Source: Umezawaea sp049997955 (lineage in GTDB: Bacteria > Actinomycetota > Actinomycetes > Mycobacteriales > Pseudonocardiaceae). From it: 64,000 bases of DNA. Positions 19,940 through 28,316 of the stretch are shown here, one piece after another. Location: assembly GCA_049997955.1 (NCBI GenBank), contig JAEBDY010000005.1:124001-188000 (forward strand), written 5' to 3'. The first letter of the stretch is position 1, and every line of letters starts with the position of its first letter. The translations under genes and the position numbers were made by a program. Under the pieces are notes generated by a model. The model had not been told where the DNA came from. It saw only the letters and a program-made list of their open reading frames with translations, and did no database searches.

Positions 19940-21100
19940 TCACCGCGCCACGGGCAGCGTGGTCGGCCCGCGGACGGCTTCGGTGGGCGGCAACCACTCC
20001 GCCGGGCCGTTCGAGCGCACCGACGGCAGGGCGCGGGCCAGGCGGGGGAGCGCTTCCTGGAGTTCCACCCGTGCCAGCGCGGCGCCCAGGCAGTAGTGGA
20101 TGCCGCCGCCGTAGGTCAGGTGGGCCGTCCGGGTGGCGGTGACGTCCAGCCGGTCGGGTTCGTCGAACACCGCCGCGTCCCGGTTGGCCGACCCGGTGAT
20201 CGGCAGCACGCAGCTGCCCGCGGGCAGCCGCACGCCGTTGAGCACGACGTCCTCCTTGGCGATCCGCGGCACGCCCAGCAGCGCGGCCGGGCTGAACCGC
20301 ACCACCTCCTCGGCCGCCTGGCCCGCCAGCGACGAGTCGGCCGCCAGCAGCCGCCACTGGTCCGGGAACGCCAGGAACGCCGCCACCGCGTTGCCGAGCT
20401 GGTGCTGCACGGTGCCCTGCCCCGCCGACATCAGCGTGATCACCAGCGACCGCAGCTCGGCCTCGGTGAGCGACTGGTCGACCAGCGAGCTGAGCAGGTC
20501 GTCCCGCGGTGCGCGGCGGCGCTGGTCGAGCAGGTCGTCGATGAACTCGTGGAGGTTGTCCAGCGCGGCCTCGACGCGCGGCGCGTGCTCGGCGACCGAG
20601 AACCCGAAGAGCAGCCCCACGTCGGCGGTCCACTCGCCCACCACCCGCCGCAGGTCCTCCGGCACGCCGATGAACCGGCACAGCGACCGCAGCGCGAACG
20701 GGTGGGCGAAGTCGGCGACGAAGTCGAACTCGTCGGCCAGCCCGTCGACCAGCTCGTCGGCCAGGAACCCGGCGTCGGCCCGGAAGTCCTCGACCCGCCG
20801 CGCGGTGAACGCCCGCCCGACCGCCCGCCGCAGCCGCTGGTGCGCCGGCCCGTCGGAGTTGAGCAGGAAGCCGCGCATGGCGTCGACCAGCGGCCCCTCG
20901 GTGATCCCCTGCGACGCCAGGAAGTCCGCGCCCGGCGTGCGCAGCGACCACGACGACAGCATCGCCTGCACCTCGTCGAACCTCAGCACGGCCGTCCCCA
21001 TCGCCGTGTCCGCCCGCCAGTCGGCCTCCCGCAGCTCGCGCAGCACGGCGTGCGGATCGGTCCGGAAGTCCTCGCCGCGCAGATCCAGGAAGCCCGTCAT
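19940..21100 (-). CDS. Cytochrome P450 with atypical I-helix
   Basis: 386-residue bacterial class I P450 (needs external ferredoxin and reductase, none nearby). Heme loop YGGGIHYCLGAALARVE with the proximal Cys near residue 336; ExxR motif as EEVVR. The I-helix motif, normally A-G-x-D/E-T, reads AGQGT (about residues 225-229), so the acid of the acid-alcohol pair is lost while the Thr is kept. Proton delivery may therefore be rearranged, as in some peroxygenase-like or biosynthetic P450s. Monocistronic; substrate unknown. Confidence 0.92.
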   Translation of the reverse strand: MTGFLDLRGEDFRTDPHAVLRELREADWRADTAMGTAVLRFDEVQAMLSSWSLRTPGADFLASQGITEGPLVDAMRGFLLNSDGPAHQRLRRAVGRAFTARRVEDFRADAGFLADELVDGLADEFDFVADFAHPFALRSLCRFIGVPEDLRRVVGEWTADVGLLFGFSVAEHAPRVEAALDNLHEFIDDLLDQRRRAPRDDLLSSLVDQSLTEAELRSLVITLMSAGQGTVQHQLGNAVAAFLAFPDQWRLLAADSSLAGQAAEEVVRFSPAALLGVPRIAKEDVVLNGVRLPAGSCVLPITGSANRDAAVFDEPDRLDVTATRTAHLTYGGGIHYCLGAALARVELQEALPRLARALPSVRSNGPAEWLPPTEAVRGPTTLPVAR

Positions 21101-21183
21101 GCGCCGACGATAGGCAGCCCGATCAGGGCGGCGGGCGGACCGACCCCGGTGGCCGCGGCGAGTTCATCCGGTCGGCCTACCGC

Positions 21184-21207
21184 GACCACCAGGGGGAACC
21201 GGTGGTC
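21184..21207 (-). terminator. Possible terminator after cyclophilin gene
   Basis: 7-bp inverted repeat (GACCACC / GGTGGTC) with a 10-nt loop, overlapping the stop codon of the leftward cyclophilin gene. Short, so uncertain. Confidence 0.35.
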
Positions 21208-21925
21208 ATCCCTCGGTGGCGCGGATGAACGTCAACGGGGTGACGGGCTTGCCGTCCTCCGCCCCGCCCGCCACGCCGCCCGCCACGACCTGGTCCACGA
21301 CCTCCATGCCCGCGACCACCTTGCCGATCACCGGGTAGTCGGCGTTGATCTGCGCGGCGCCGTGCACGATGAAGAACTGGCTGCCGTTGGTGCCCGGACC
21401 GGCGTTGGCCATCGCCACGACGCCGCGCGCGTAGGCGCCCCGCACGGGCAGCTTGTCGTCGAACCGGAAACCGGGCGTGCCCGTCCCGGTGCCGGACGGG
21501 TCGCCGCACTGCAGCACGCCGAGGCTCGGGTTGGTGGTGAGGCGGTGGCACGACGTGCCGTCGTAGAACCGCTTCCCCACCAGGTAGCGGATCGCCTCCA
21601 CCGAGCACGGGCCCGCCGCCGGGTCCAGGTCGACCTTCACGGGTCCCCTGTCGGTGGCGAACGTGACCGAGGACGCCTTGGCGCTCGGGGTGGAGGGCGG
21701 GAAGCCGTCCGCCGGGACCGCGCCCGGCGACGAGTCGACGCTGTACTGGCACAGCGAGGCCGGGGCGCCGCTGGCCGACGTGGCCGGGGCCGACGTGGCA
21801 GTGGTGGCCGTGGTCGTCGTGGTGACGACCGGGGCCTCGCCCGCGACGGGCTTCCCGTTCACGCGGACCGCGCAGCCCGACGTCAGCAGCAGGGCGAAGA
21901 CGATCACCAGCAGGCGTTTCGGCAC
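21206..21925 (-). CDS. Lipoprotein peptidyl-prolyl cis-trans isomerase (cyclophilin)
   Basis: 239-residue cyclophilin anchored outside the membrane. A lipobox (LLLTSGCAV) follows the signal peptide; a Thr/Ala-rich linker comes next, and the isomerase domain covers about 85-239. Core residues are visible: FYDGTSCHRL (catalytic Arg), MANAGPGTNGSQFFIVHG and the VIGKVVAGMEVVDQV segment. It probably folds secreted proteins at the cell surface. It diverges from aspS, a common actinobacterial neighbourhood. Confidence 0.93.
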   Translation of the reverse strand: MPKRLLVIVFALLLTSGCAVRVNGKPVAGEAPVVTTTTTATTATSAPATSASGAPASLCQYSVDSSPGAVPADGFPPSTPSAKASSVTFATDRGPVKVDLDPAAGPCSVEAIRYLVGKRFYDGTSCHRLTTNPSLGVLQCGDPSGTGTGTPGFRFDDKLPVRGAYARGVVAMANAGPGTNGSQFFIVHGAAQINADYPVIGKVVAGMEVVDQVVAGGVAGGAEDGKPVTPLTFIRATEG

Positions 21926-22006
21926 CTGCGGATCTTACGGTTCGAGCCGTCACCCACAAGTGGATCGGAAACCTGGTGGGTATCCCCACCGGGCTGTTGG
22001 CTAGCC

Positions 22007-22054
22007 TTGACCGCCAGTCGCCAATCGGATAAACGAGCCAGTCGGATAAACGAG
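22007..22054 (+). promoter_or_regulatory. aspS promoter/leader with tandem 17-bp duplication
   Basis: A -35 TTGACC (22007-22012) is followed by two head-to-tail copies of a 17-bp unit, CCA(A/G)TCGGATAAACGAG (22021-22037 and 22038-22054). With 17-bp spacing the first copy supplies TAAACG as a poor -10, and the second copy repeats it one unit nearer the gene. The ribosome site GAGGAG follows at once. The duplication is clear; the promoter assignment is tentative. Confidence 0.45.
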
Positions 22055-22073
22055 CACGAGGAGAGCAACACCC

Positions 22074-23849
22074 GTGATGCGCACGCACGAGGCCGGGACG
22101 CTCCGGGCCGAGCACGCCGGGCAGTCCGTCACCCTGACCGGGTGGGTGGCCCGCAGGCGCGATCACGGCGGGGTCATCTTCATCGACCTCCGCGACGCCT
22201 CCGGTGTCGCCCAGGTCGTCTTCCGCGAGGGCGAGATGGCCGAGCGGGCGCACCGCCTCCGTTCCGAGTTCGTCGTCAAGATCGTCGGTGACGTGACCGC
22301 GCGCCCCGAGGGCAGCGCGAACCCCGACCTGCCGACCGGCGCCATCGAGGTCTACGCGACCGAGCTGGAGGTCCTCAACGAGTCGGCCCCGCTGCCGTTC
22401 CAGCTGGACGACCACCTGGAGGTCGGCGAGGAGGCCCGCCTCAAGCACCGCTACCTGGACTTGCGCCGCAGCGGTCCGGCCAAGGCGATCCGCGCCCGCA
22501 GCGAGGCGAACCGCATCGCCCGCGAGGTGCTGCACGCCGAGAAGTTCGTGGAGATCGAGACGCCGACGCTGACCCGGTCCACCCCCGAGGGCGCCCGCGA
22601 CTTCCTGGTGCCCGCCCGCCTGCGCCCCGGCTCCTGGTACGCGCTGCCGCAGTCGCCCCAGCTGTTCAAGCAGCTGCTGATGGTCGGCGGCATGGAGCGG
22701 TACTACCAGATCGCCCGCTGCTACCGGGACGAGGACTTCCGCGCCGACCGCCAGCCGGAGTTCACCCAGCTCGACATCGAGATGAGCTTCGTCGAGCAGG
22801 ACGACGTGATCGCCCTCGGCGAGCGGATCATCTCCGCGCTGTGGAAGGGGCTGGCCGACCACGAGCTGCCGCGGCCGTTCCGCCGCATCAGCTACGCGGA
22901 CGCCATGTCCAAGTACGGCTCGGACAAGCCCGACCTGCGCTTCGACGTCGAGCTGGTCGAGCTGACCGACTACTTCAAGGAGACCCCGTTCCGGGTCTTC
23001 CAGGCGCCGTACGTCGGCGCGGTCGTCATGCCCGGCGGCGCCGACCAGCCCCGCCGCACGCTCGACGGCTGGCAGGAGTTCGCGAAGCAGCGCGGCCACC
23101 GCGGCCTGGCGTACGTGCTCGTCGCCGAGGACGGCACGCTCGGCGGCCCGGTCGCCAAGAACCTGTCCGAGGCCGAGCGCGAGGGCCTGGCGAAGGCCGT
23201 CGGCGCGAACCCCGGCGACTGCGTCTTCTTCGCCGCCGGCGACCCGGACGGCGCTCGTTCGCTGCTCGGCGCCGCGCGCGTCGAGATCGCGTCCCGCACC
23301 GGCCTGATCGACGAGAACGCCTGGTCGTTCGTGTGGGTCGTGGACTTCCCGATGTTCGAGTCGGCCGAGAAGCTCAAGGACGGCGACGTCGCGGTCGGCG
23401 GCGGCAAGTGGACCGCCCTGCACCACGCGTTCACCTCGCCCACCCCGGAGTGGCTGGACAACTTCGAGTCCGACCCCGGCAACGCGCTGGCCTACGCCTA
23501 CGACATCGTCTGCAACGGCAACGAGATCGGCGGTGGCTCCATCCGGATCCACCGCGCCGACGTGCAGCAGCGCGCGTTCAGCGTGATGGGCATCGGGCCG
23601 GAGGAGGCGCAGGAGAAGTTCGGCTTCCTGCTCGACGCCTTCAAGTTCGGCGCCCCGCCGCACGGCGGCATCGCGTTCGGCTGGGACCGCATCGCCATGC
23701 TGCTGTCCGGCACGGACTCGATCCGCGACGTGATCGCGTTCCCGAAGTCCGGCGGTGGCTACGACCCGCTGACCGCGGCTCCCGCGCCGATCACCCCCTT
23801 GCAGCGCAAGGAAGCCGGCGTGGACGCCAAGCCGCCGGTCGACAAGTAG
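22074..23849 (+). CDS. aspS: Aspartyl-tRNA synthetase
   Basis: 591-residue class II synthetase of bacterial length. It charges tRNA-Asp (and tRNA-Asn where Asp-tRNA amidation is used). N-terminal OB-fold anticodon domain (TLTGWVARRRDHGGVIFIDLRD), class II motif 1 (HRYLDLRR...EVLHAEKFVEIETPTLTRSTPEGARDFLVP), motif 2 (YYQIARCYRDEDFRADRQPEFTQLD), a GAD insertion, and motif 3 (GIAFGWDRIAMLL). GTG 22074 gives the common M-x-R-T-H start and lies 10 nt from GAGGAG; ATG 22077 is the alternative. Confidence 0.97.
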   Translation: MMRTHEAGTLRAEHAGQSVTLTGWVARRRDHGGVIFIDLRDASGVAQVVFREGEMAERAHRLRSEFVVKIVGDVTARPEGSANPDLPTGAIEVYATELEVLNESAPLPFQLDDHLEVGEEARLKHRYLDLRRSGPAKAIRARSEANRIAREVLHAEKFVEIETPTLTRSTPEGARDFLVPARLRPGSWYALPQSPQLFKQLLMVGGMERYYQIARCYRDEDFRADRQPEFTQLDIEMSFVEQDDVIALGERIISALWKGLADHELPRPFRRISYADAMSKYGSDKPDLRFDVELVELTDYFKETPFRVFQAPYVGAVVMPGGADQPRRTLDGWQEFAKQRGHRGLAYVLVAEDGTLGGPVAKNLSEAEREGLAKAVGANPGDCVFFAAGDPDGARSLLGAARVEIASRTGLIDENAWSFVWVVDFPMFESAEKLKDGDVAVGGGKWTALHHAFTSPTPEWLDNFESDPGNALAYAYDIVCNGNEIGGGSIRIHRADVQQRAFSVMGIGPEEAQEKFGFLLDAFKFGAPPHGGIAFGWDRIAMLLSGTDSIRDVIAFPKSGGGYDPLTAAPAPITPLQRKEAGVDAKPPVDK

Positions 23850-24791
23850 GTGCTCCACCTGCGAGCGGTCTGCCCGGTCGGCGTCACCGACCGGGCCTTG
23901 GCCGTGCTCAAGGACCACCCCGGCGCGACGCACGTGGTGCTGCTGCGCGGGGCTGCGATCGACCCCGAGGGTGACGTCGTCGAGGCGGACATCGTGCGGG
24001 AGGCCACCGACGAGGTGGTGGCCTCCCTGTGCGCCCTCGGCGTCGACAAGGCGGGCGGCGTGACGCTGGAGCAGATCGACACGGCCCTGTCGGACGCCGC
24101 CGACCGGGCGCAGGACGCCGCTCCCGGTGACGGCGCGGACGCCGTGGTGTGGGACGAGCTGCTGTCCCGCACCGGCGAGGAGTCGCGGCTCAACGCGACC
24201 TTCCTGGCGTTCCTGTCCATCGCGTGCCTGCTGGCCGCCGTCGGCGTCGTGACGAACTCGACGGTGACGCTCGTCGGCGCGATGGTCGTGGGGCCGGAGT
24301 TCGGTCCGCTCGCGGCCATCTCGGTCGGCATCGTCCTGAAGCGCTGGGACCTGGTCCGACGGGCCGCCGTCGCGCTGGCCGTCGGGTTCCCGGCGGCGAT
24401 GCTGATCACCGTCGTCGGGGCGCTGCTCGGCTCGTTCACCGGCCTGTTCGACCGGCAGACGGTGATCGACCAGCACGACTTCGACTTCGTGTACACCGTC
24501 GGACCGTTCTCGCTGATCGTGGCGCTGCTCGCGGGGGCGGCGGGCATGCTGTCGATGACCTCGGCGAAGTCGGCCGCGCTGGTCGGCGTGTTCATCTCGG
24601 TGACCACCGTCCCGGCGGCGGGTTACGCCGCCGTCGCCGCGGTTCTCGGGGAGTGGGAACGCTTCGCCCAGTCCACGGGACAGCTCGTGGTGAACCTGGT
24701 AGGCATCGTGGTGGCGGCGTCGCTGGTGCTGGCGGCTCGCAGCCGCAAGAACCGGGCGGACGAGCCAGGCAGGCCGTTGTCCGTGGGATGA
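23850..24791 (+). CDS. DUF389 membrane protein
   Basis: 313-residue protein. An N-terminal cytoplasmic ACT-like region (about 1-95: HLRAVCPVGVTDRALAVLKDHPGATHVV) is followed by about six membrane segments with the DUF389 signature (FLSIACLLAAVGVVTNSTVTLVGAMVVGPEFGPLAAISVG). GTG start directly follows the aspS stop, so the two are probably co-transcribed. The family is of unknown transport function. The C-terminus (RSRKNRADEPGR) is cytoplasmic. Confidence 0.85.
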   Translation: MLHLRAVCPVGVTDRALAVLKDHPGATHVVLLRGAAIDPEGDVVEADIVREATDEVVASLCALGVDKAGGVTLEQIDTALSDAADRAQDAAPGDGADAVVWDELLSRTGEESRLNATFLAFLSIACLLAAVGVVTNSTVTLVGAMVVGPEFGPLAAISVGIVLKRWDLVRRAAVALAVGFPAAMLITVVGALLGSFTGLFDRQTVIDQHDFDFVYTVGPFSLIVALLAGAAGMLSMTSAKSAALVGVFISVTTVPAAGYAAVAAVLGEWERFAQSTGQLVVNLVGIVVAASLVLAARSRKNRADEPGRPLSVG

Positions 24792-24931
24792 CGGCGCCGC
24801 ACCTCGCATGGTTCGAAGCCGTTACCTACAAGTAGTGGTGGTCATCGCCGGCGGACCACTACCGTCACGATGCCCAGCCGACTTCTGTCAACCAGCACGG
24901 CACATGGCCACTCGGAGTAGGGTCGGAGGGG

Positions 24932-26131
24932 ATGAGCGTGGAGATCACCGCCGGCTCACCGGACGTCGACGACGCCGCCACGCCCGAGATCGACGAGGCA
25001 GTGGCGGCCGCGCAGTCCGTGTTGAGCGGGCGGTTCGGGGCACAGATCAGGCTTGCCGATCCCGAGGACCTCGGGGGTGCAGGCCGGTCGGTCGTCATCC
25101 GGGTCCGGGTCGCCGCGACCCCGTTCTCCCTGCCGCGCACGCTCGTCGTCAAGCGCTACCCGCCCGCCGCAGCCGACCGCGACCCGTTCGCCCACGAGAC
25201 CGTCAGCCACCAGCTGCTGACCGCGCTCCCGTCCGAGGAGCGCCTCACCCCCGAACTGGTCGCGCACGACATCCGCAAGCGGCTGGTCGTGCTGGAGGAC
25301 CTCGGCAAGGCCCCGCGCCTGGCCGACAAGCTGCTCGGCCAGGACGCCCGCGCCGCCGAACGCGGACTGCTGTCGTGGGCGCACGCGATGGGCAGGCTGC
25401 ACGCCACCACCGCGGGCCGCGACGCGGACTTCGACGCGCTCATGCGCCGCCAGGGCACCCAGTGCTGCCAGGACCCGGTCGCCGTCGACGTGCACGCCGC
25501 GCTGGAGGGCCTGCCCGCCCTGCTGGAGCGCGAGCTGGAGGTCGAGACCGCCGTCAAGGCGCGCGACTTCGCCGCCGCCGCGGTGAAGGGCTTCGTGTCC
25601 TCGCGCCGCCGCGCGTTCAGCCCGTCCACGTCCTGCCCGGACAACCACCTCGTGACCAGCAAGGGCGTGCGGTTCCTGGACTTCGAGGGCGGGTGCGTCC
25701 GCGACATCGTGTTCGACGCGGCCTGCCTGCGCGTCCCGTTCCCGTCCTGCTGGTGCGCCTACGGCCTGCCCGCCGGCATGTCGGAGGCCATGGTCGCCGC
25801 GTGGCGCGCCGAGGTCGGCTCGGTGTGGCCGGACCTGGACGACGACGCCGTGTTCCTGCCGCGGCTGCTGCAGTCCCAGCTGCTGTGGGTGTGGCTGTCG
25901 ACGTGGCGCGCGCTGCCGAAGCTGACCGCGACCGCGCAGAGCGGCCACCGGGGCCAGGACGCCCCGCCGCGCAGCACGATCCTCACGTCGCGGTGGGTGC
26001 GGCTGCGCACCGACGCCGCGTCCCTGGGCGCCACCGCGATCGTGGAGCACGCCGAAGCCGTCATCGGGGCGCTGGTGGAGCGCTACGGCGCGAAGGCCAT
26101 GAAGCTCCAGCTGTACCCGGCGTTCCGGTAG
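24932..26131 (+). CDS. Phosphotransferase-like (APH fold) protein
   Basis: 399-residue protein with an aminoglycoside-phosphotransferase/choline-kinase-like fold: a kinase lysine region (RTLVVKRYPP), a degenerate catalytic loop (STSCPDNHLV in place of HGDxxxxN) and a Mg-binding acidic segment FLDFEGG. Loss of the canonical His of the Brenner motif makes resistance activity unlikely; small-molecule phosphorylation or a regulatory role is possible. GGAGGGG almost touches ATG 24932, so GTG 24938 is an equally good start. Confidence 0.7.
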   Translation: MSVEITAGSPDVDDAATPEIDEAVAAAQSVLSGRFGAQIRLADPEDLGGAGRSVVIRVRVAATPFSLPRTLVVKRYPPAAADRDPFAHETVSHQLLTALPSEERLTPELVAHDIRKRLVVLEDLGKAPRLADKLLGQDARAAERGLLSWAHAMGRLHATTAGRDADFDALMRRQGTQCCQDPVAVDVHAALEGLPALLERELEVETAVKARDFAAAAVKGFVSSRRRAFSPSTSCPDNHLVTSKGVRFLDFEGGCVRDIVFDAACLRVPFPSCWCAYGLPAGMSEAMVAAWRAEVGSVWPDLDDDAVFLPRLLQSQLLWVWLSTWRALPKLTATAQSGHRGQDAPPRSTILTSRWVRLRTDAASLGATAIVEHAEAVIGALVERYGAKAMKLQLYPAFR

Positions 26132-26401
26132 TCCGCTTCCGGCGTTCGCCACACCGTTCCCACCCGGTCATCCACCCGCGCGATTCGACCTCGTTCGGCG
26201 TCCGGCCGGCCGCGAAGGGCCTGCCGTGGCCGTGCGGGCGGAGCCGCGACCTGGTGCCGCTGGTGGTGCGGGTCATGGTCGCGGAGCGTGTCGCTGAACC
26301 GATCCGATCGGACAGGACAGCGTGACAGGACTATCCTGGGCCGAGGTTGAGCAGGCAGCCGTTGACAGGTAGGTCACTCTCGACCGTTCGGGGTCACGCT
26401 G

Positions 26402-26740
26402 GTGGAATACCCGGAATTCGCAGTGGAGGAACGCCGCCAAGCGGGGTGCGCCGTTGTCGTCGTGCGCGGCGAAGTCGACGTCGACACCGCTCCCGACATC
26501 TGGATGACGGCGCGCCAAGCGCTGGACACCAAACCCGTCTCGCTGGTGGTCGACTGCACCGGCGTCACCTTCTTCGGCTCGACGGGCATCAGCCTGCTGC
26601 TGGAGCTGCGCGGCGCGTGCCGCGACGACGACGTGCCGTTCCGGCTCGTCGCCGACACCAGGGTGGTGCTGAGGCCGCTGGAGGTCACGGACCTGCTGAG
26701 CGAGTTCGTGATCATGCGGGACGTGGCCGAGGCCTGCTAG
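26402..26740 (+). CDS. STAS-domain anti-sigma-factor antagonist
   Basis: 112-residue SpoIIAA/RsbV-like protein. The core pattern VVVVRGEVDVDTAPDIWMTARQAL...LVVDCTGVTFFGSTGISLLLEL is complete, with the phosphorylatable serine in GSTG (about residue 59). Such proteins bind an anti-sigma kinase to free a sigma-B/F type factor. No kinase or sigma gene is next to it, so its partner is encoded elsewhere. GTG start chosen from the frame; upstream ribosome site weak. The 270 bp before it hold a TTGACA (26363) and no gene. Confidence 0.9.
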   Translation: MEYPEFAVEERRQAGCAVVVVRGEVDVDTAPDIWMTARQALDTKPVSLVVDCTGVTFFGSTGISLLLELRGACRDDDVPFRLVADTRVVLRPLEVTDLLSEFVIMRDVAEAC

Positions 26741-26801
26741 TCGCGCCCGCTACGCACCCTCCAACGCGCGGCGCAGTCCACAGCGCGACCGTTCGCGCGA
26801 C

Positions 26802-26984
26802 CTACAGCGCGGCGGCACCGAGGAACGAGCGCCAAGCGGTCGGGGTGAACTCCAGCGAAGGCCCGGCGGCGTTCTTGGAGTCCCGCACCGCCGCGACCCG
26901 CGAGGTCAACGCCACCTCGACGCAGTTGCTCTCCGTGTCTTGGCTGCCCGAATAGCTGCTCTTACGCCAGGTCACGCGCTCCAT
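26802..26984 (-). CDS. DUF397 domain protein
   Basis: 60-residue DUF397 protein: VTWRKSSYSGSQDTESNCVEVAL...VAAVRDSKN..GPSLEFTPTAWRSFLGA, the standard motif set. ATG 26984 has AGGA upstream. Its start lies inside the end of the XRE/DUF5753 gene, the usual arrangement of this actinobacterial pair, in which the small protein is thought to act with the regulator (as in the WhiJ/BldB type). Confidence 0.92.
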   Translation of the reverse strand: MERVTWRKSSYSGSQDTESNCVEVALTSRVAAVRDSKNAAGPSLEFTPTAWRSFLGAAAL

Positions 26985-27823
26985 GGGGATCCTCTCGCGG
27001 GCCGTCGAACTCATCGGCCAGACGGGCGATGAACTCCCGCGATTGTTCCAGGGACAACGCCAGACCGGCGAGTGCTTTCGCCGGCGCTTCGTACTTGGCC
27101 ACCTGCGCGCCCCCTTCCAGGAACACGTTGGCCACCATGGTGCCGAGGACCACCAGCGGCTTCCGCTCCTTGTTGTCGAGCAGCAGGAACGCACCATCCA
27201 TGCCGGTGTGCAGGCCCGCCGCGGTGGGCCTGCACCCGGATCGAGACCCGCTTCCAGTCGGCCATGAACACCAGGTGCATCAACTGGTCGTGGATCACCT
27301 CAGGCCCACCCACCGGCCGTCGGAGCGCACTCTCCTCGATGAGGAAGGTCGCCACGGGCGCGCGAGCCCCTCGAAGCAACTCCTGCCGAGCCATCCGGTG
27401 CGCGACCAGGGCATCGCTCGCGTCCGGGAAGGCCCGCGTGTACGCCTCGGTCTGCAACAGCCCCGGTACCAGGGTGCACTCGTAGTTGACGATCGCGGTC
27501 GCCCGCTCCAACTCGGTCGTCAGCGTGAGGGCGAGGTCGCGCGGTCTCAGACCGAACATCTGCAACCAGTTCTCCTGGCTCGACTCCCGGCTCAGCGTGA
27601 TCAGCCGAGCCATGTTGTCGCCCAGGGCGTCGCACACCGTCAACAGCGCCACCAACTCGATGTCCTCGATGCCCTGCTTGCCCTGTTCGATCCGGGACAG
27701 CTTGCTCCCCGGCCACCCGAGCTTCTCCGCCAGCACCTTCGCGTCGAGGCCTGCGGCCCTCCTGATCCCGACCAACTCCGTGCCGAGATCCCGGCTGCGG
27801 GTGGTGGACCTGCGTTCGCCCAT
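26962..27823 (-). pseudogene. XRE / DUF5753 regulator with a frameshift
   Basis: ATG 27823 begins a helix-turn-helix regulator (GTELVGIRRAAGLDAKVLAEKLGWPGSKLSRIEQGKQG) followed by the DUF5753 ligand domain (LVPGLLQTEAYTRAFPDA, VIHDQLMHLVFMADWKRVSIRV). Near 27211-27228 the frame breaks. The reading GGLHTGMDGAFLLLDN, expected next, continues in another frame to a stop at 26962. The total span is 862 nt, one more than a multiple of three, so one extra base in the GC run explains it. This is either a real inactivation or a sequencing error; both halves are well conserved, which slightly favours error or a recent mutation. Confidence 0.8.
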
Positions 27824-27938
27824 GCCGTGGAACGGTATTGCCTGCCCGGAACGGTTTCCGCCCGTTGATGCCAAGTCCGCCCGAAAGAAGCACCCCCGCT
27901 GCTTCCCTTGCGACAGGCGCAATCGGTGCACTGGTTCC

Positions 27939-28268
27939 ATGCGTGAACTGCGGGCACTGGTCGAGCGCGGCTTCTTCTTCCAGCACATCACCGACGACAG
28001 CGGCGAGATCCTGGTGATCGTCGGCTCCTACGGCTGGCACGGCTACTACGACCGCATCCACGTCTGGAGCGAGTCGGAAGCCGTGGCGGCGCGGGAACGC
28101 AGTGACCACCGGCCGTTCAGCGGCAACGTCGTGTGGTCCGTGGACGGCACGACGGCCGAGGTGGCCCAGGCGGTCCTGGACCTGCCGAAGCCCGGAACCC
28201 GTGGCGCGCCGACGATCGCGAAGTGCGCGCCGAACACGCTCTGGTTCCCGCGCCGCGCCACCGGGTGA
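27939..28268 (+). CDS. Small conserved protein of unknown function
   Basis: 109-residue protein starting MRELRALVERGFFFQHITDDSGEILVIVGSYGW... with actinobacterial codon use; I do not recognise a family. Acidic and soluble, no signal peptide. The ATG lies 115 bp from the divergent XRE gene. A strong terminator follows the stop by 1 bp, which supports it being a real gene. Confidence 0.65.
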   Translation: MRELRALVERGFFFQHITDDSGEILVIVGSYGWHGYYDRIHVWSESEAVAARERSDHRPFSGNVVWSVDGTTAEVAQAVLDLPKPGTRGAPTIAKCAPNTLWFPRRATG

Positions 28269-28269
28269 C

Positions 28270-28307
28270 GGCAGGGCCACCCCGTCCGGAGACGGGGTGG
28301 CCCTGCC
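28270..28307. terminator. Strong bidirectional terminator
   Basis: Perfect 17-bp GC-rich stem with a cgga tetraloop between the small plus-strand gene and the convergent end of the glucanase operon (stop 28317). Confidence 0.92.
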
Positions 28308-28316
28308 GGGGAGGAC

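Noticed and set aside
24932..26131. Aminoglycoside resistance gene
   Set aside because: Only the general fold matches; the HGD catalytic motif is degenerate, so no resistance call is made.
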